64,000 bases of DNA from Pontibacter coccineus (GCF_030546575.1 NZ_JAUOTN010000002.1:620001-684000), one strand, 5' to 3'; shown: positions 35,372 to 45,056, numbered from the stretch's first letter. Notes: generated by a model from the sequence alone, not told the origin. Translations and numbers: made by a program.

Positions 35372-36079
35372 CTATGCCATGTTGTGGTAAACCGCCTGCA
35401 CGTCGTCGTCTTCTTCAATCTTCTCAACCAGGTTCTCGATCTCTTCGGCCTGCTCATCGGTAAGCTCCGTACGGGTGTTTGGCACCCGTTGCAGCTCAGC
35501 ACTGATGACGTTCAAACCTTTCTCCTCCAGTGCCTTCTGCATGGCTCCGAAATCGGTAAAGGCCGTCTCCACGATGATCTCGCCTTCGTGCTCGTAGATA
35601 TCCTCCGCACCGGCATCTATCAGTTCCAATTCCAGTTCCTCAATGTCAAGACCCTCGGCGGCTATTTTGAAAATGCCCTTGCGGGTGAAGATGAAATCCA
35701 GGGAACCTGTTTTGCCGACCGCGCCGCCTGCACGCGAAAAGTACACGCGCATGTTGGCAATGGTGCGGTTGAGGTTGTCTGTCGCGGTCTCTACCAGGAT
35801 GGCGATGCCGTGTGGACCGTAGCCCTCGTATACTACTTCTTCGTAATCTTTTTCTTCTTTGGAAGAGGCACGCTTGATAGCCGCTTCTACACGGTCTTTC
35901 GGCATGTTCACGCCTTTGGCGTTATTGATGGCCGTACGCAGTCGGGAGTTGGTTTCCGGGTTAGGACCAGCTTCCTTCACTGCCATCACAATCTCTTTGC
36001 CGAGGCGCGTAAAGGCCTTCGACATCTTGTCCCAACGCTTAAACTTACGGGCTTTTCTAAATTCAAATGCTCTTCCCAT
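35372..36079 (-). CDS. yebC: YebC/PmpR family regulator (TACO1-like)
   Basis: Protein of 235 residues of the YebC family: MGRAFEFRKARKFKRWDKMSKAF, GPNPETNSRLRTAINNAKGVNMPKD, YEGYGPHGIAILVETATDNLNRT. Members are DNA-binding regulators or ribosome-associated factors for difficult peptide stretches. The start MGRAFEFR is the Bacteroidota variant of the usual MAGHSKW. The acidic C-terminus (EKIEEDDDVQAVYHNM) is as expected. Confidence 0.93.
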   Translation of the reverse strand: MGRAFEFRKARKFKRWDKMSKAFTRLGKEIVMAVKEAGPNPETNSRLRTAINNAKGVNMPKDRVEAAIKRASSKEEKDYEEVVYEGYGPHGIAILVETATDNLNRTIANMRVYFSRAGGAVGKTGSLDFIFTRKGIFKIAAEGLDIEELELELIDAGAEDIYEHEGEIIVETAFTDFGAMQKALEEKGLNVISAELQRVPNTRTELTDEQAEEIENLVEKIEEDDDVQAVYHNMA

Positions 36080-36196
36080 GGTATCTGGTTAAGTATTATG
36101 TCTTACAAACTTAGGCAGCTTAACTGTAAATTGGTAGAGCTACCCAAAAAACATTGCACGATTTGACACCACCCCCATACGGGTATAACCGCCTAG

Positions 36197-36847
36197 CTAC
36201 TGCCCCGCTGATTTAGGCTGCCTGGCCTGCGTGTGGTAGTCTGTAATGTAGAGGTGCTGGTCGCAGAAACTGTACTCGTGCACAATGTTGGACCCTACGA
36301 TGATCAGCCTGCCGTCCTTATTATCCGCTACGTGCTCCTGGTACCAGCTCACGCCTTCCTGATCGAGGTTGGTGGTCGGCTCGTCTAGCACCAATAGCTT
36401 GGTGTCAGAATAGATCGCCAGTCCCAGCTTCAGGCGCTGCTTCATACCCGACGAAAAGTCCTTCACATACTTGTTGCGCGACTTCTGCAGGCCCATCCGC
36501 TCTACCAGTTCGTTGTGCGAAAGGTTGTGGCGCAACGGCTTAAAACGGGTATGAAAGGCAATCATCTCCAGAAGCGTCAACTCCTCCACCAGCTCAAGGT
36601 AGGGCGCCGTGAGCGAGAGTTGGCGGTAAGCTGTATCCGGTGCGACCGCTTTACCATCGACCAGATACGTGATCTCGCCTTCGGAGTGCAGGTTGTGGCC
36701 GGCTATAACAGTAAGAAGAGTGGATTTGCCGGACCCGTTACGCCCCAGTATGGCATACGAGGTGCCTGACTCCAGGGTATAGGTCAGGTTCCGGAAAATC
36801 CACTCGTAATTGTAGCGTTTACCTAAATTGCTTAGGTTAATTTGCAT
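36197..36847 (-). CDS. ABC transporter ATP-binding protein, orphan
   Basis: Single ABC domain, 216 residues. Walker A is GRNGSGKST, the Q-loop region is SLTAPYLELVEELTLLEM, the signature is FSSGMKQRLKLGLA and Walker B is LLVLDEPTTNLD. The usual H-loop His is replaced: the text reads IIVGSNIVHEY, so Asn or a shifted His takes that place. Its start overlaps the end of lpxA by 11 bases, so it is translated as part of the lipid A operon. No permease gene is nearby. It may serve an unlinked exporter; a link to lipid A or LPS is an inference from position. Confidence 0.85.
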   Translation of the reverse strand: MQINLSNLGKRYNYEWIFRNLTYTLESGTSYAILGRNGSGKSTLLTVIAGHNLHSEGEITYLVDGKAVAPDTAYRQLSLTAPYLELVEELTLLEMIAFHTRFKPLRHNLSHNELVERMGLQKSRNKYVKDFSSGMKQRLKLGLAIYSDTKLLVLDEPTTNLDQEGVSWYQEHVADNKDGRLIIVGSNIVHEYSFCDQHLYITDYHTQARQPKSAGQ

Positions 36848-37628
36848 CTTTCGAGAAGTAGCTCTTTATGATACCGCGACCGGAGTCACGCACAAAATTG
36901 ATGATCTCGTCACGCTCCCGGCTAGGGGCCATTTCCAGTTCAATTTTGTCCAGGGCTTCCGTGGTGTTGATGCCGCTCATGAACAGAATGCGGTAGATCT
37001 GCTGTACCTCGTTGATCTGCTCGCTGTTGAAACCTCTGCGGCGCAGGCCGATGGAGTTGATGCCAGCATATGTAAGCGGCTCACGCGCTGCCTTCACAAA
37101 AGGAGGCACGTCTTTGCGTATCAGCGAACCACCCGAGATCATGGCATGAGCACCGATCTTAACAAACTGGTGCACAGCGCTTGATCCGCCGATGATGGCG
37201 TAGTCGCCCATCTCTACGTGACCGGCCATCTGCACGGCGTTCACCACAATGCAGTTGTTGCCCACGATGCAGTCGTGCGCAATGTGCGCGTAGGACATGA
37301 TCAGGCAATTGTTGCCCACCACGGTCTTCATCTTGTCGATGGTGCCGCGACTGATGGTCACGCACTCTCTGATTACAGTATTGTCACCGATGATGGCGGT
37401 TGTCTCCTCACCGGCGAACTTGAGGTCCTGCGGTACAGAAGAGATAACGGCTCCCGGGTATATTTTGCAGTTCTTGCCAATGCGGGCGCCTTCCATGATG
37501 GTCACGTTGGGACCAATCCAGGTGCCTTCTCCGATCTCTACATTCTTGTAAATAGTGGAAAAAGGCTCTACGACCACATTCTGGGCAATTTTAGCCTCTG
37601 GGTGGATGTATGCTAACGGCTGATTCAT
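36837..37628 (-). CDS. lpxA: UDP-N-acetylglucosamine acyltransferase LpxA
   Basis: First enzyme of lipid A synthesis; it adds a 3-hydroxyacyl chain to UDP-GlcNAc from acyl-ACP. 263 residues, standard length. The N-terminal left-handed beta-helix of hexapeptides covers about 1-185, and the C-terminal helical domain about 190-263. The catalytic His lies in the MSYAHIAHDC segment near residue 120. GGSSAVHQFVKIGAHAMISGG is also typical. It overlaps the upstream lpxC-fabZ stop by 4 bases and the downstream ABC ATPase by 11 bases, so the three are tightly coupled. Confidence 0.95.
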   Translation of the reverse strand: MNQPLAYIHPEAKIAQNVVVEPFSTIYKNVEIGEGTWIGPNVTIMEGARIGKNCKIYPGAVISSVPQDLKFAGEETTAIIGDNTVIRECVTISRGTIDKMKTVVGNNCLIMSYAHIAHDCIVGNNCIVVNAVQMAGHVEMGDYAIIGGSSAVHQFVKIGAHAMISGGSLIRKDVPPFVKAAREPLTYAGINSIGLRRRGFNSEQINEVQQIYRILFMSGINTTEALDKIELEMAPSRERDEIINFVRDSGRGIIKSYFSKDAN

Positions 37629-39019
37629 GCGTCTTTCTTTACTATACTTGCCGACATCTCTGCCTCCATTACCAGTTGGCCGCCCACGAAGGCCTGACCA
37701 GACATTTTGGCAATACCCCGCTTCACAGGGGCAAGCAATTCACATTTAAAAATGATGGTATCGCCGGGAATTACCTTGCGCTTGAAGCGGCAGCGGTCTA
37801 TGCCCAGAAAATAAGTCCAGTAGTCTTCCGGGTTCTCCACCGTGTTCAGCACCAGGATACCGCCCGTCTGGGCCATTGCCTCGATCTGAATCACGCCTGG
37901 CAGTACGGGGTTGCCGGGGAAGTGGCCCTGGAAGAAAGGTTCGTTCATGGTCACGTTCTTAACGCCCGTTACCGTGGTTTCGTCTAAGTGGATGATCTTG
38001 TCTATCAGCAGGAAAGGGTAACGGTGCGGCAAGGTGGCCGCGATCTGGTTGATGTCCATTACCGGCGGCTTCTTCGGGTCGTAGGTTGGTACGGTCTTGA
38101 TCGAAGCTTCCTGTATCAGTTTTTTAACACGGCGTGCAAAAGCGATGTTGGCGGCGTGACCTGGTCTTGCGGCCAGGATCTGTCCCTTTATCGGGCGGCC
38201 AATCAGGGCAAGGTCGCCCATCAGGTCGAGCAGCTTGTGGCGGGCCATTTCGTTTTTGAAGCGGAGCTCTGTGTTGTTCAGAATGCCCTCTTCCTCCACT
38301 TTCACTTTTTTCTTGCCCAGCAGGTCTGCCAGGTATTCCAGTTCTCCTTCCTCTACTACACGGTCCACGATCACGATGGCATTGTCCAGGTCGCCGCCTT
38401 TGATCAGGTTTTGCTTGTAGAGTGCCTCCAACTCGTGCAGAAAACAGAAGGTGCGGCAAGGTGCCACCTGCTCCTCAAACTGGCTCATGTCCGTGATGGA
38501 AGCGTGCTGGCTGCCCAGTACAGGCGAGTTATAGTCCACCATCACGGTCAGGCGGTAGTCGTCGAGCGGAAGGGCAGCGATTTCAACGCCACGATTCTCG
38601 TCTTTGTAGCTCACGCCTTCAGTTATCTCGAAGTAGTTGCGCAGGGCGTTTTGCTCTTGCAATCCCACTTCCAGCAGGGCCTTTACAAACTCGATGGAAG
38701 AGCCGTCCATGATCGGAGGTTCCGGGCCGTCAAGCTCAATCAGCACATTGTCGATCTGCAGGCCTACCAGCGCCGCTAGCGTATGCTCCACAGTGTTCAC
38801 GCGCGCGCCGTTCTGTTCGATGGTCGTGCCACGCGAAAGGTCCACCACATTGTCCACGTCTACATTTACAGTCGGCTGCCCCTCGAGGTCAATGCGCTGA
38901 AATTTGTAGCCATGGTTTGCAGCGGCAGGCTTAAAGGTCATGTTCGACACAACGCCCGTATGCAACCCAATGCCCGATACAGTTACCGGACCCTTGATAG
39001 TGTGCTGTTTATAATTCAT
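37625..39019 (-). CDS. lpxC-fabZ: Bifunctional LpxC deacetylase / FabZ dehydratase
   Basis: Fusion of 464 residues, typical of Bacteroidota and Chlorobi. The LpxC part (about 1-300) is the zinc deacetylase committing UDP-acyl-GlcNAc to lipid A. It shows VEHTLAALVGLQIDN and MARHKLLDLMGDLALIG, with the zinc ligands His and His/Asp. The FabZ part (about 318-464) is a 3-hydroxyacyl-ACP dehydratase with IAATLPHRYPFLLIDKI (catalytic His) and GNPVLPGVIQIEAMAQTGG (catalytic Glu). Both activities draw on the same 3-hydroxyacyl-ACP pool. A good promoter lies about 90-120 bases upstream. Confidence 0.95.
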   Translation of the reverse strand: MNYKQHTIKGPVTVSGIGLHTGVVSNMTFKPAAANHGYKFQRIDLEGQPTVNVDVDNVVDLSRGTTIEQNGARVNTVEHTLAALVGLQIDNVLIELDGPEPPIMDGSSIEFVKALLEVGLQEQNALRNYFEITEGVSYKDENRGVEIAALPLDDYRLTVMVDYNSPVLGSQHASITDMSQFEEQVAPCRTFCFLHELEALYKQNLIKGGDLDNAIVIVDRVVEEGELEYLADLLGKKKVKVEEEGILNNTELRFKNEMARHKLLDLMGDLALIGRPIKGQILAARPGHAANIAFARRVKKLIQEASIKTVPTYDPKKPPVMDINQIAATLPHRYPFLLIDKIIHLDETTVTGVKNVTMNEPFFQGHFPGNPVLPGVIQIEAMAQTGGILVLNTVENPEDYWTYFLGIDRCRFKRKVIPGDTIIFKCELLAPVKRGIAKMSGQAFVGGQLVMEAEMSASIVKKDA

Positions 39020-39110
39020 TTAATGTTTCGTTGTTAACTTGTGGCGATACTTTCGCTGCTGTAGCGCACAGAGTATGAGCGGACTTACAGCGGAGGGAGC
39101 TTTGCGAGTG

Positions 39111-39141
39111 CAAACTTAAGATTTTATACACTGCCTGCCAA
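39111..39141 (-). promoter_or_regulatory. Consensus promoter of lpxC-fabZ/lpxA/ABC operon
   Basis: On the minus strand TTG (39141-39139), then exactly 20 bases, then TAAGTTTG (39118-39111). This matches the Bacteroidota -33/-7 pattern. It would leave a 5' UTR of about 85 bases. Confidence 0.7.
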
Positions 39142-39179
39142 TTTTAATTATCGGCATAGGGCAACAGTGACCTGAAGTC

Positions 39180-40202
39180 TTAATTCTTCTCTTTCAGCTC
39201 GTCTAATACACGCTGTAATTCCGGCAACTTGCGGAACACGGTGATGGCTTTGAGGTTTTGTTTGTAGTCGAAGGCAGGGGAGCCTTGGATGACGGTGCCC
39301 GACTCTTTCACAGACTTGGACACGCCTGACTGCGCGCCAATGGTAGTTTTGTCGGCGATGCTGATGTGGCCTACGATGCCTACCTGTCCGGCGATCACAC
39401 AGTTATTACCGATCTTGGTGGAGCCGGAAATGCCTGTCTGTGAGGCGATAACGGTGTGTTGGCCTACTTCCACGTTATGGGCCACCTGCACGAGGTTGTC
39501 GATCTTGGTGCCTTTGCGGATGATGGTAGAGCCCATGGTGGCGCAGTCGATGGTGGTGTTGGCGCCGATGTTCACATCGTCTTCCAGCACCACGTTGCCG
39601 ATCTGCGGCACATTTTTGTAAGTGCCATCAGCCTGAGGAGCGAAGCCGAAGCCGTCGCTGCCCAACACCACGCCGGCGTGCAGCGTACAGTTGGCGCCCA
39701 CCACCGTATTGGCGTACAGCTTCACACCCGCGAAAATAGTGGTGTTGTCACCGATGGTCACGTTATCGCCGATGTATACCTGTGGGTAAATGCGCACATG
39801 CTGACCAATTTTGCAGTTATTGCCGATGTAAGAAAAAGCGCCACGGTAATGGCCTTCGCCTATTTCGCTTCCGGAACCGATGAAGCAGGGCTCTTCTACG
39901 CCAACTTTGGCGGCGAGCACGGCCTGTTGGTAATATGCCAACAGCGTTGAAAAACTGGAATAAGGATCAGAAACACGGATGAGAGAGGCGGAAACAGGCT
40001 TTTTCAGCTCCAGCTTATCCGACACGATCACAGCGCTTGCTCCGGTAGTATAAAGATATGGTTCATATTTTAAGTTAGACAAAAACGCGAGCGCCCCAGC
40101 CTGGGCCTCTTCAATTTTGGCTAATGTGCTGACCTTTACTGTATTGTCTCCTTCAACTTCTCCCTTCAAAAGGTCTGCAATCTGTTGAATAGTGAATTCC
40201 AT
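39180..40202 (-). CDS. lpxD: UDP-3-O-acylglucosamine N-acyltransferase LpxD
   Basis: Third step of lipid A synthesis, adding the second hydroxyacyl chain. 340 residues. The N-terminal uridine-binding domain (about 1-100, [19 protein letters not shown]...[12 protein letters not shown]) is followed by a hexapeptide beta-helix. [22 protein letters not shown] is family-specific, and the catalytic His lies in [14 protein letters not shown]-terminal helix [14 protein letters not shown]. It is upstream of lpxC-fabZ on the same strand but has its own -7 box; 160 bases separate the two genes. Confidence 0.95.
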   Translation of the reverse strand: MEFTIQQIADLLKGEVEGDNTVKVSTLAKIEEAQAGALAFLSNLKYEPYLYTTGASAVIVSDKLELKKPVSASLIRVSDPYSSFSTLLAYYQQAVLAAKVGVEEPCFIGSGSEIGEGHYRGAFSYIGNNCKIGQHVRIYPQVYIGDNVTIGDNTTIFAGVKLYANTVVGANCTLHAGVVLGSDGFGFAPQADGTYKNVPQIGNVVLEDDVNIGANTTIDCATMGSTIIRKGTKIDNLVQVAHNVEVGQHTVIASQTGISGSTKIGNNCVIAGQVGIVGHISIADKTTIGAQSGVSKSVKESGTVIQGSPAFDYKQNLKAITVFRKLPELQRVLDELKEKN

Positions 40203-40249
40203 CTTGTAAAATTAGAGCAAAAAATAAAATGTGCTACCCGTTGGGGGCG

Positions 40250-40257
40250 CAAACTTA
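40250..40257 (-). promoter_or_regulatory. Putative -7 box for lpxD
   Basis: TAAGTTTG on the minus strand matches TAnnTTTG, and is identical to the box before lpxC-fabZ. The -33 element is unclear. Confidence 0.45.
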
Positions 40258-40342
40258 ACAAAAAGTTTACGCTGCGCCGCCATAATCTGCCGCAGATTAC
40301 GGGGAGGACAAGCAAATCCCGTGCAAATCCTATAGCCGGTTT

Positions 40343-41575
40343 CTATAAAGCCGCTACTTCTTTCGGGTAACAGACAAAGTATTTCTCCACTTTGTTGCTC
40401 AGCGCCTGTATGTTGGGCAGGTCCGAGGCATCGGCCACGTTCACCACATAACCCGTTTTGGTTAGCACATCAATCGACTGCCCCTCGGACATATAAGCAC
40501 TGTTGCTGATACGGCCCGAAATCATCAAATATTTCACTTCCTCCGGCTGCACCTGGAAACGGTCCATGACCAGCTCGCTTATACCCAGCATCATTTCCTC
40601 GTCGATCGGCTTGCTCGAGATGTATACCTTGAACAGCTTGCGGTTGAGGATGCTTTTGGAAAGATAGGAAATAACCGGGTCGGGGTGGGCGGCCCACTCT
40701 TTTATACCGCTCCATACGTCGTGGTCATCCAGCGAAACAAAGCGCTCCAGGATGCTGCCGTCTCTCTGGAAGTCTTCCAGGGTGAGGTTGGAGGACAAAA
40801 AGAACTTGAGGCAGGGGCTGGCGGGTACGTCTGTACCTTGCTGCAGGAGCTCGCGGGCACGCTGCACAGTGCGTAACACCATGTGCTCGGCGCTGATCAC
40901 GGTCTTGTGCAGGTATACCTGCCAGTACATCAGGCGACGGCTCACCAGAAAATTCTCGATACTGTAAATGGCCTTTTCTTCCACCACCAGCTTGTCGTTG
41001 GCCACGTCCAGCATTTTGATCAGACGGTCGGCACCGATCTTTCCTTCGTATACACCAGTATAGAAGCTGTCGCGGTTCAGGTAGTCGAGGCGGTCCACGT
41101 CGAGCTGGCTCGAAACCAGCTGATGAAAGAAGCGACGCTCGTAGGTATCGGTGAAAATTTTGATGGCGAGGCTCAATCTGCCGCCAAACTCTTCGTTAAG
41201 CAAGTGCATGATGTGCAGCGAGAGGTGCTCGTGGTGCACTTCCTGAAAAATAGCCGTCTCCAACGCATGCGAAAAAGGCCCGTGGCCGACATCGTGCAGG
41301 AGAATGGCGATCAGCGAGGCCTCAAACTCGGCGTCGGATATCTCGTTGTTCTTGCCGCGCAGCGTGTTCAGGGCCAGGTTCATGAGGTGCATGGCCCCCA
41401 AAGCGTGGTGAAAACGGGTATGCAGGGCGCCCGGGTATACCATCTCGGTCAGCCCCAATTGCTTGATCCGGCGCAGGCGCTGAAAGTAGGGATGGTCGAT
41501 GATGTCGAAGAGTAATTCAGACGGCACCGTGATGAAACCGTATACAGGGTCGTTTAATATTTTTTTCTTATTCAC
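40343..41575 (-). CDS. HD domain phosphohydrolase (dNTPase-like)
   Basis: Protein of 410 residues with an HD metal-binding domain: His56 in HTRFHHALG, and His94-Asp95 in LLHDVGHGPFSHALE. It fits the SAMHD1/YwfO-like branch of HD phosphohydrolases, which hydrolyse dNTPs or other nucleotides. DVDRLDYLNRDSFYTGV (about 160-175) supplies a further Asp ligand. The C-terminal third is family-specific with no separate domain. It lies upstream of lpxD on the same strand, an order seen in other Bacteroidota. A functional link to lipid A is not evident. Confidence 0.88.
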   Translation of the reverse strand: MNKKKILNDPVYGFITVPSELLFDIIDHPYFQRLRRIKQLGLTEMVYPGALHTRFHHALGAMHLMNLALNTLRGKNNEISDAEFEASLIAILLHDVGHGPFSHALETAIFQEVHHEHLSLHIMHLLNEEFGGRLSLAIKIFTDTYERRFFHQLVSSQLDVDRLDYLNRDSFYTGVYEGKIGADRLIKMLDVANDKLVVEEKAIYSIENFLVSRRLMYWQVYLHKTVISAEHMVLRTVQRARELLQQGTDVPASPCLKFFLSSNLTLEDFQRDGSILERFVSLDDHDVWSGIKEWAAHPDPVISYLSKSILNRKLFKVYISSKPIDEEMMLGISELVMDRFQVQPEEVKYLMISGRISNSAYMSEGQSIDVLTKTGYVVNVADASDLPNIQALSNKVEKYFVCYPKEVAAL

Positions 41576-41803
41576 AAAAACCGAGGTTTTTAATTGTTAA
41601 ATTGCTAATCGTTAATCGGTTGCCCGGGCAGGAGCCAGACCAACCCCAAGCATCAACCGCCATCCGTACGCTTATGTTTGCGTGCAGGGAATCGGTAACT
41701 TTCGGGTGCAGGTATAGTAAACAAATTATACCCTCTGTGGTCTTACTGTTTTGTAACCGATTAAAACCAAGCTATTTAGTAACAGCGCGCAACAAATAAA
41801 ACT

Positions 41804-43366
41804 ATGCAAAGATATACGATTTTATGGGCCGATGACGAAATCGACCTACTCAAGCCACACATTCTTTTCCTGGAAGAAAGAGGCTACGACATTACACCCG
41901 TGAACAGTGGAACAGACGCCATCGAGAAAGTGCAGGAGCAAGCGTACGATGTGGTATTCCTCGACGAAAACATGCCCGGCATCAGCGGTTTGGAGACGCT
42001 CAACGAGATCAAGACGATTCGCCCGGCCATGCCCGTGATCATGATCACGAAGAGCGAAGAGGAGCACATTATGGAGGAGGCCATCGGCTCTAAAATATCC
42101 GATTACCTGATCAAACCGCTCAACCCCAACCAGATATTGCTTTCTGTGAAAAAGACACTGGAGAACAAGCGTCTGGTGTCCGAGAAAACCAATATGAGCT
42201 ACCAGCGCGACTTCCGCCAGCTGGGTATGGCCTTCGGGGAGCGCCTGAGCCCGGGGGAATGGGCTGACATCTATAAGAAACTGGTGTACTGGGAGCTGGA
42301 GATCGACGAGACGGAGAACAAAAGCATGGCCGACGTGATCAACATGCAGAAGGACGAGGCCAACTCCAACTTCGCCAAGTTCATCATGGACAACTACGAG
42401 GACTGGATCAACAAAGAGTCGGACGACGCGCCGATGATGTCGCACCAGTTGTTCCGGGAGCGGGTTTTCCCGATGATGAAGGAGTCGGACAAGCCGGTAT
42501 ACTTCGTGCTGATCGACAACCTGCGCTACGACCAGTGGAAGGTGCTGGAGCCGCTCATCTCGGAATATTTCACGGTGGACACGGAGGAGATGTTCTACTC
42601 CATTCTGCCTACCACCACGGCTTATGCCCGTAATGCGATCTTTTCAGGTATGATGCCGACCGAGATCATGAAAAAGTACCCCAACCTGTGGGTGAGCGAC
42701 GACGAGGAGGAAGGCAAGAACCTGAACGAGCCGGATTTTCTGGAAATTCAGCTGCAGCAAAACCGCATCACTGACAAGCACAGCTACCATAAAATTACGA
42801 ACCCGGCTGCGGGCAAGGACCTGAACAGCAAGTTCAACAACCTCGACAACAACAAGCTGAACGTGATCGTGTACAACTTCGTGGATATGCTTTCGCATGC
42901 CCGCACGGACAGCAACATGGTGCGCGAACTGGCGCCGGACGAATCGGCTTACCGGTCCATTACGCGTTCGTGGTTCATTCACTCGCCTTTGTTCGAGATG
43001 CTGAAGCTCATCGCCGACCGAAAAGCCCGTTTGATCATCACGACCGACCACGGCACTATCCGGGTGAAGCGGCCGTTCAAGATCATCGGTGACCGCCAGA
43101 CTAACACCAACTTAAGGTATAAGCACGGTAAGAACCTCGGTTACACGGATAAAGATGTGTTCACGGTGCGCAAGCCGGAGCGATTTTTCTTGCCAAAGGC
43201 CAACGTTTCCACTACGTTTGTATTTGCGATCGAGGATTACTTCTTCGCATACCCGAACAACTATAACTATTACGTGAACTACTACAAAGACACCTTCCAG
43301 CACGGAGGGGTGTCGCTGGAGGAGTGCATCATACCCTTTATTACGCTGACGCCTAAGAATGCATAA
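41804..43366 (+). CDS. porX: PorX response regulator with PglZ-type phosphatase domain
   Basis: Protein of 520 residues. The receiver domain (about 1-120) has Asp54 as phosphoacceptor in FLDENMPG, acidic residues DD at 10-11, and Lys in YLIKPLNP near 104. A helical linker (about 125-205) leads to an alkaline-phosphatase-like PglZ domain (about 215-515). Metal-site landmarks are VYFVLIDNLRYDQW, PTTTAYARNAIFSG and ITTDHGTIRVKRP. This is the PorX architecture: phosphorylated by PorY, it controls type IX secretion genes and hydrolyses oligonucleotide signals. No histidine kinase is adjacent. It overlaps tsaE by 8 bases. Confidence 0.93.
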   Translation: MQRYTILWADDEIDLLKPHILFLEERGYDITPVNSGTDAIEKVQEQAYDVVFLDENMPGISGLETLNEIKTIRPAMPVIMITKSEEEHIMEEAIGSKISDYLIKPLNPNQILLSVKKTLENKRLVSEKTNMSYQRDFRQLGMAFGERLSPGEWADIYKKLVYWELEIDETENKSMADVINMQKDEANSNFAKFIMDNYEDWINKESDDAPMMSHQLFRERVFPMMKESDKPVYFVLIDNLRYDQWKVLEPLISEYFTVDTEEMFYSILPTTTAYARNAIFSGMMPTEIMKKYPNLWVSDDEEEGKNLNEPDFLEIQLQQNRITDKHSYHKITNPAAGKDLNSKFNNLDNNKLNVIVYNFVDMLSHARTDSNMVRELAPDESAYRSITRSWFIHSPLFEMLKLIADRKARLIITTDHGTIRVKRPFKIIGDRQTNTNLRYKHGKNLGYTDKDVFTVRKPERFFLPKANVSTTFVFAIEDYFFAYPNNYNYYVNYYKDTFQHGGVSLEECIIPFITLTPKNA

Positions 43367-43805
43367 CATAGGAGTGGAGAAGGCAAGTATCAAGATGTCG
43401 TCGTTGGCTGACCTGCCGGCGGCGGCTTCTGTGCTTTTGGAGGAGGCCCGCGAGGAGCCCATTATTTTGTTTGAAGGCCCGATGGGGGCCGGAAAGACAA
43501 CGCTGATAAAAGAACTTTGCCGCCAGATGGGGGTGCAGGAGAACGTAAGTAGCCCAACCTTCGCCCTGGTAAACGAGTACGAAACGGCCAAAGGGAACCT
43601 AATTTACCATTTTGACTTTTATAGGATTAACGAGGAGCGTGAGGCGCTCGGCATCGGGGCGCTGGAGTACTTTGACTCCGGCCGTACCTGCCTGATCGAG
43701 TGGCCGTCTATGATCCCAAACCTGTTGCCGGAGCATTACCTGTTGGTAACGCTGCAGCCCGCCGCTGAAGGCGAGGAGCGCACTATGACTATAAACCGTG
43801 TATGA
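43359..43805 (+). CDS. tsaE: tRNA threonylcarbamoyladenosine synthesis ATPase TsaE
   Basis: Essential ATPase that works with TsaB and TsaD to make t6A37 in ANN-decoding tRNAs, 148 residues. Walker A is GPMGAGKTT (40-48). SSPTFALVNEYE and YHFDFYRI are the TsaE signatures, with LIEWPSMIPNLLP near the C-terminus. It is embedded between porX (8-base overlap) and alanine dehydrogenase (4-base overlap), so all three are coupled. Confidence 0.93.
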   Translation: MHNIGVEKASIKMSSLADLPAAASVLLEEAREEPIILFEGPMGAGKTTLIKELCRQMGVQENVSSPTFALVNEYETAKGNLIYHFDFYRINEEREALGIGALEYFDSGRTCLIEWPSMIPNLLPEHYLLVTLQPAAEGEERTMTINRV

Positions 43806-45034
43806 GCATGACGGAGAGATTCGCCGTTGAATTAGGAAAGCTGGCTGCCAGTCAGGCCCTTTACCCCAAAGAGTCGATGCTGGCTGTGGAGGAGCGATAC
43901 AAGAGCTTGTTTATCGGGCTCCCGAAAGAATCGTCTTTTCAGGAAAACCGCATTGGCCTCACCCCGAACGCCGTAAAGCAGTTAACCGACCAAGGGCACG
44001 AGATTTGGGTAGAAACCGGAGCCGGCGGCCCGTCCAAGTACTCCGATAACGACTACTCCGAAGCCGGTGCCCGTATTGTCTACTCATGTAAAGAGGTATA
44101 CGAAGCCGGCATCATCCTTAAAATCGCACCGCCTACTTACGACGAGATCGAGTACCTGCGCCCCGGCCAGACGCTGATCTCCGCACTGCATTTCGGCAAC
44201 CTGACCTCTGAATACATCAATGCGCTTCTCCGCAAAAAGATAAACGCCATTTCCTTCGAGCTGATTCGTGACAAGTCGGAGTCGAAGCCGGTGGTGCGTG
44301 CCATGAGCGAGATTGCTGGCAGTTCGTCGATGCTGATTGCGGCGGAGTATTTGAGTAGCAGCAACGATGGCAAGGGTATTATTCTGGGAGGTATAACCGG
44401 TGTGGCTCCGTCCAAAGTGGTGATTATGGGAGCTGGTACCGTGGCCGAATATGCCGCCCGCGCTGCTTTGGGGCTAGGTGCCGAGGTGAAGGTGTTTGAT
44501 AACCACATCTACAAGTTGCGCCGCCTGAAGCATAACATCGGCCAGCCGATCTTTACCTCCACACTCGACAAAACCATCCTGCACAACGAGCTCAAAAACG
44601 CGGATGTCGTGATTGGCGCGCTGGTAGCGGAAGAAGGACGTATGGCCTGTATGGTTGAGGAGGAGGTAGTGGCCCAAATGAATCCGGGTTCTATCATCAT
44701 CGACGTCTGCATCGATCAGGGGGGCTGTTTCGAAACTTCCGAGCTGACCTCACACAGCCGCCCGATCTTCCGCAAATACGACATCATCCACTATTGCGTA
44801 CCGAACATCGCCTCACGCGTACCCCGCACTGCCTCTACGGCGCTCAGCAATATCTTTACACCGATCTTTACCGAGATCTCCAAATTCGGCGGCATCAACG
44901 AGGTGCTGTTCATGAACGAGCACTACCGCAGCGGCGTGTATATCTACAAAGGCAGCCTAACGAATTCGCAGATCGCGAAGAAGTTTGGGATGCGGTATAA
45001 AGAACTGGGCTTGATGATTGCTGTGAGGAATTAA
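43802..45034 (+). CDS. ald: Alanine dehydrogenase
   Basis: NAD-dependent enzyme interconverting alanine and pyruvate/ammonia, 410 residues. The N-terminal catalytic half has GLPKESSFQENRIGLTPNAVKQL (pyruvate-binding Arg and Lys) and a His in LISALHFGNLTS. The Rossmann domain contains VVIMGAGTVAEYAARAALGLGAEVKVFD. VIGALVAEEGRMA and IIIDVCIDQGGCFETS follow. It is about 35 residues longer at the N-terminus than classical Ald, as in other Bacteroidota copies. ATG 43802 overlaps the tsaE stop (ATGA); a second ATG two codons later is possible. Confidence 0.9.
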   Translation: MSMTERFAVELGKLAASQALYPKESMLAVEERYKSLFIGLPKESSFQENRIGLTPNAVKQLTDQGHEIWVETGAGGPSKYSDNDYSEAGARIVYSCKEVYEAGIILKIAPPTYDEIEYLRPGQTLISALHFGNLTSEYINALLRKKINAISFELIRDKSESKPVVRAMSEIAGSSSMLIAAEYLSSSNDGKGIILGGITGVAPSKVVIMGAGTVAEYAARAALGLGAEVKVFDNHIYKLRRLKHNIGQPIFTSTLDKTILHNELKNADVVIGALVAEEGRMACMVEEEVVAQMNPGSIIIDVCIDQGGCFETSELTSHSRPIFRKYDIIHYCVPNIASRVPRTASTALSNIFTPIFTEISKFGGINEVLFMNEHYRSGVYIYKGSLTNSQIAKKFGMRYKELGLMIAVRN

Positions 45035-45056
45035 GGTATAACTTAGGTATAAGAGA

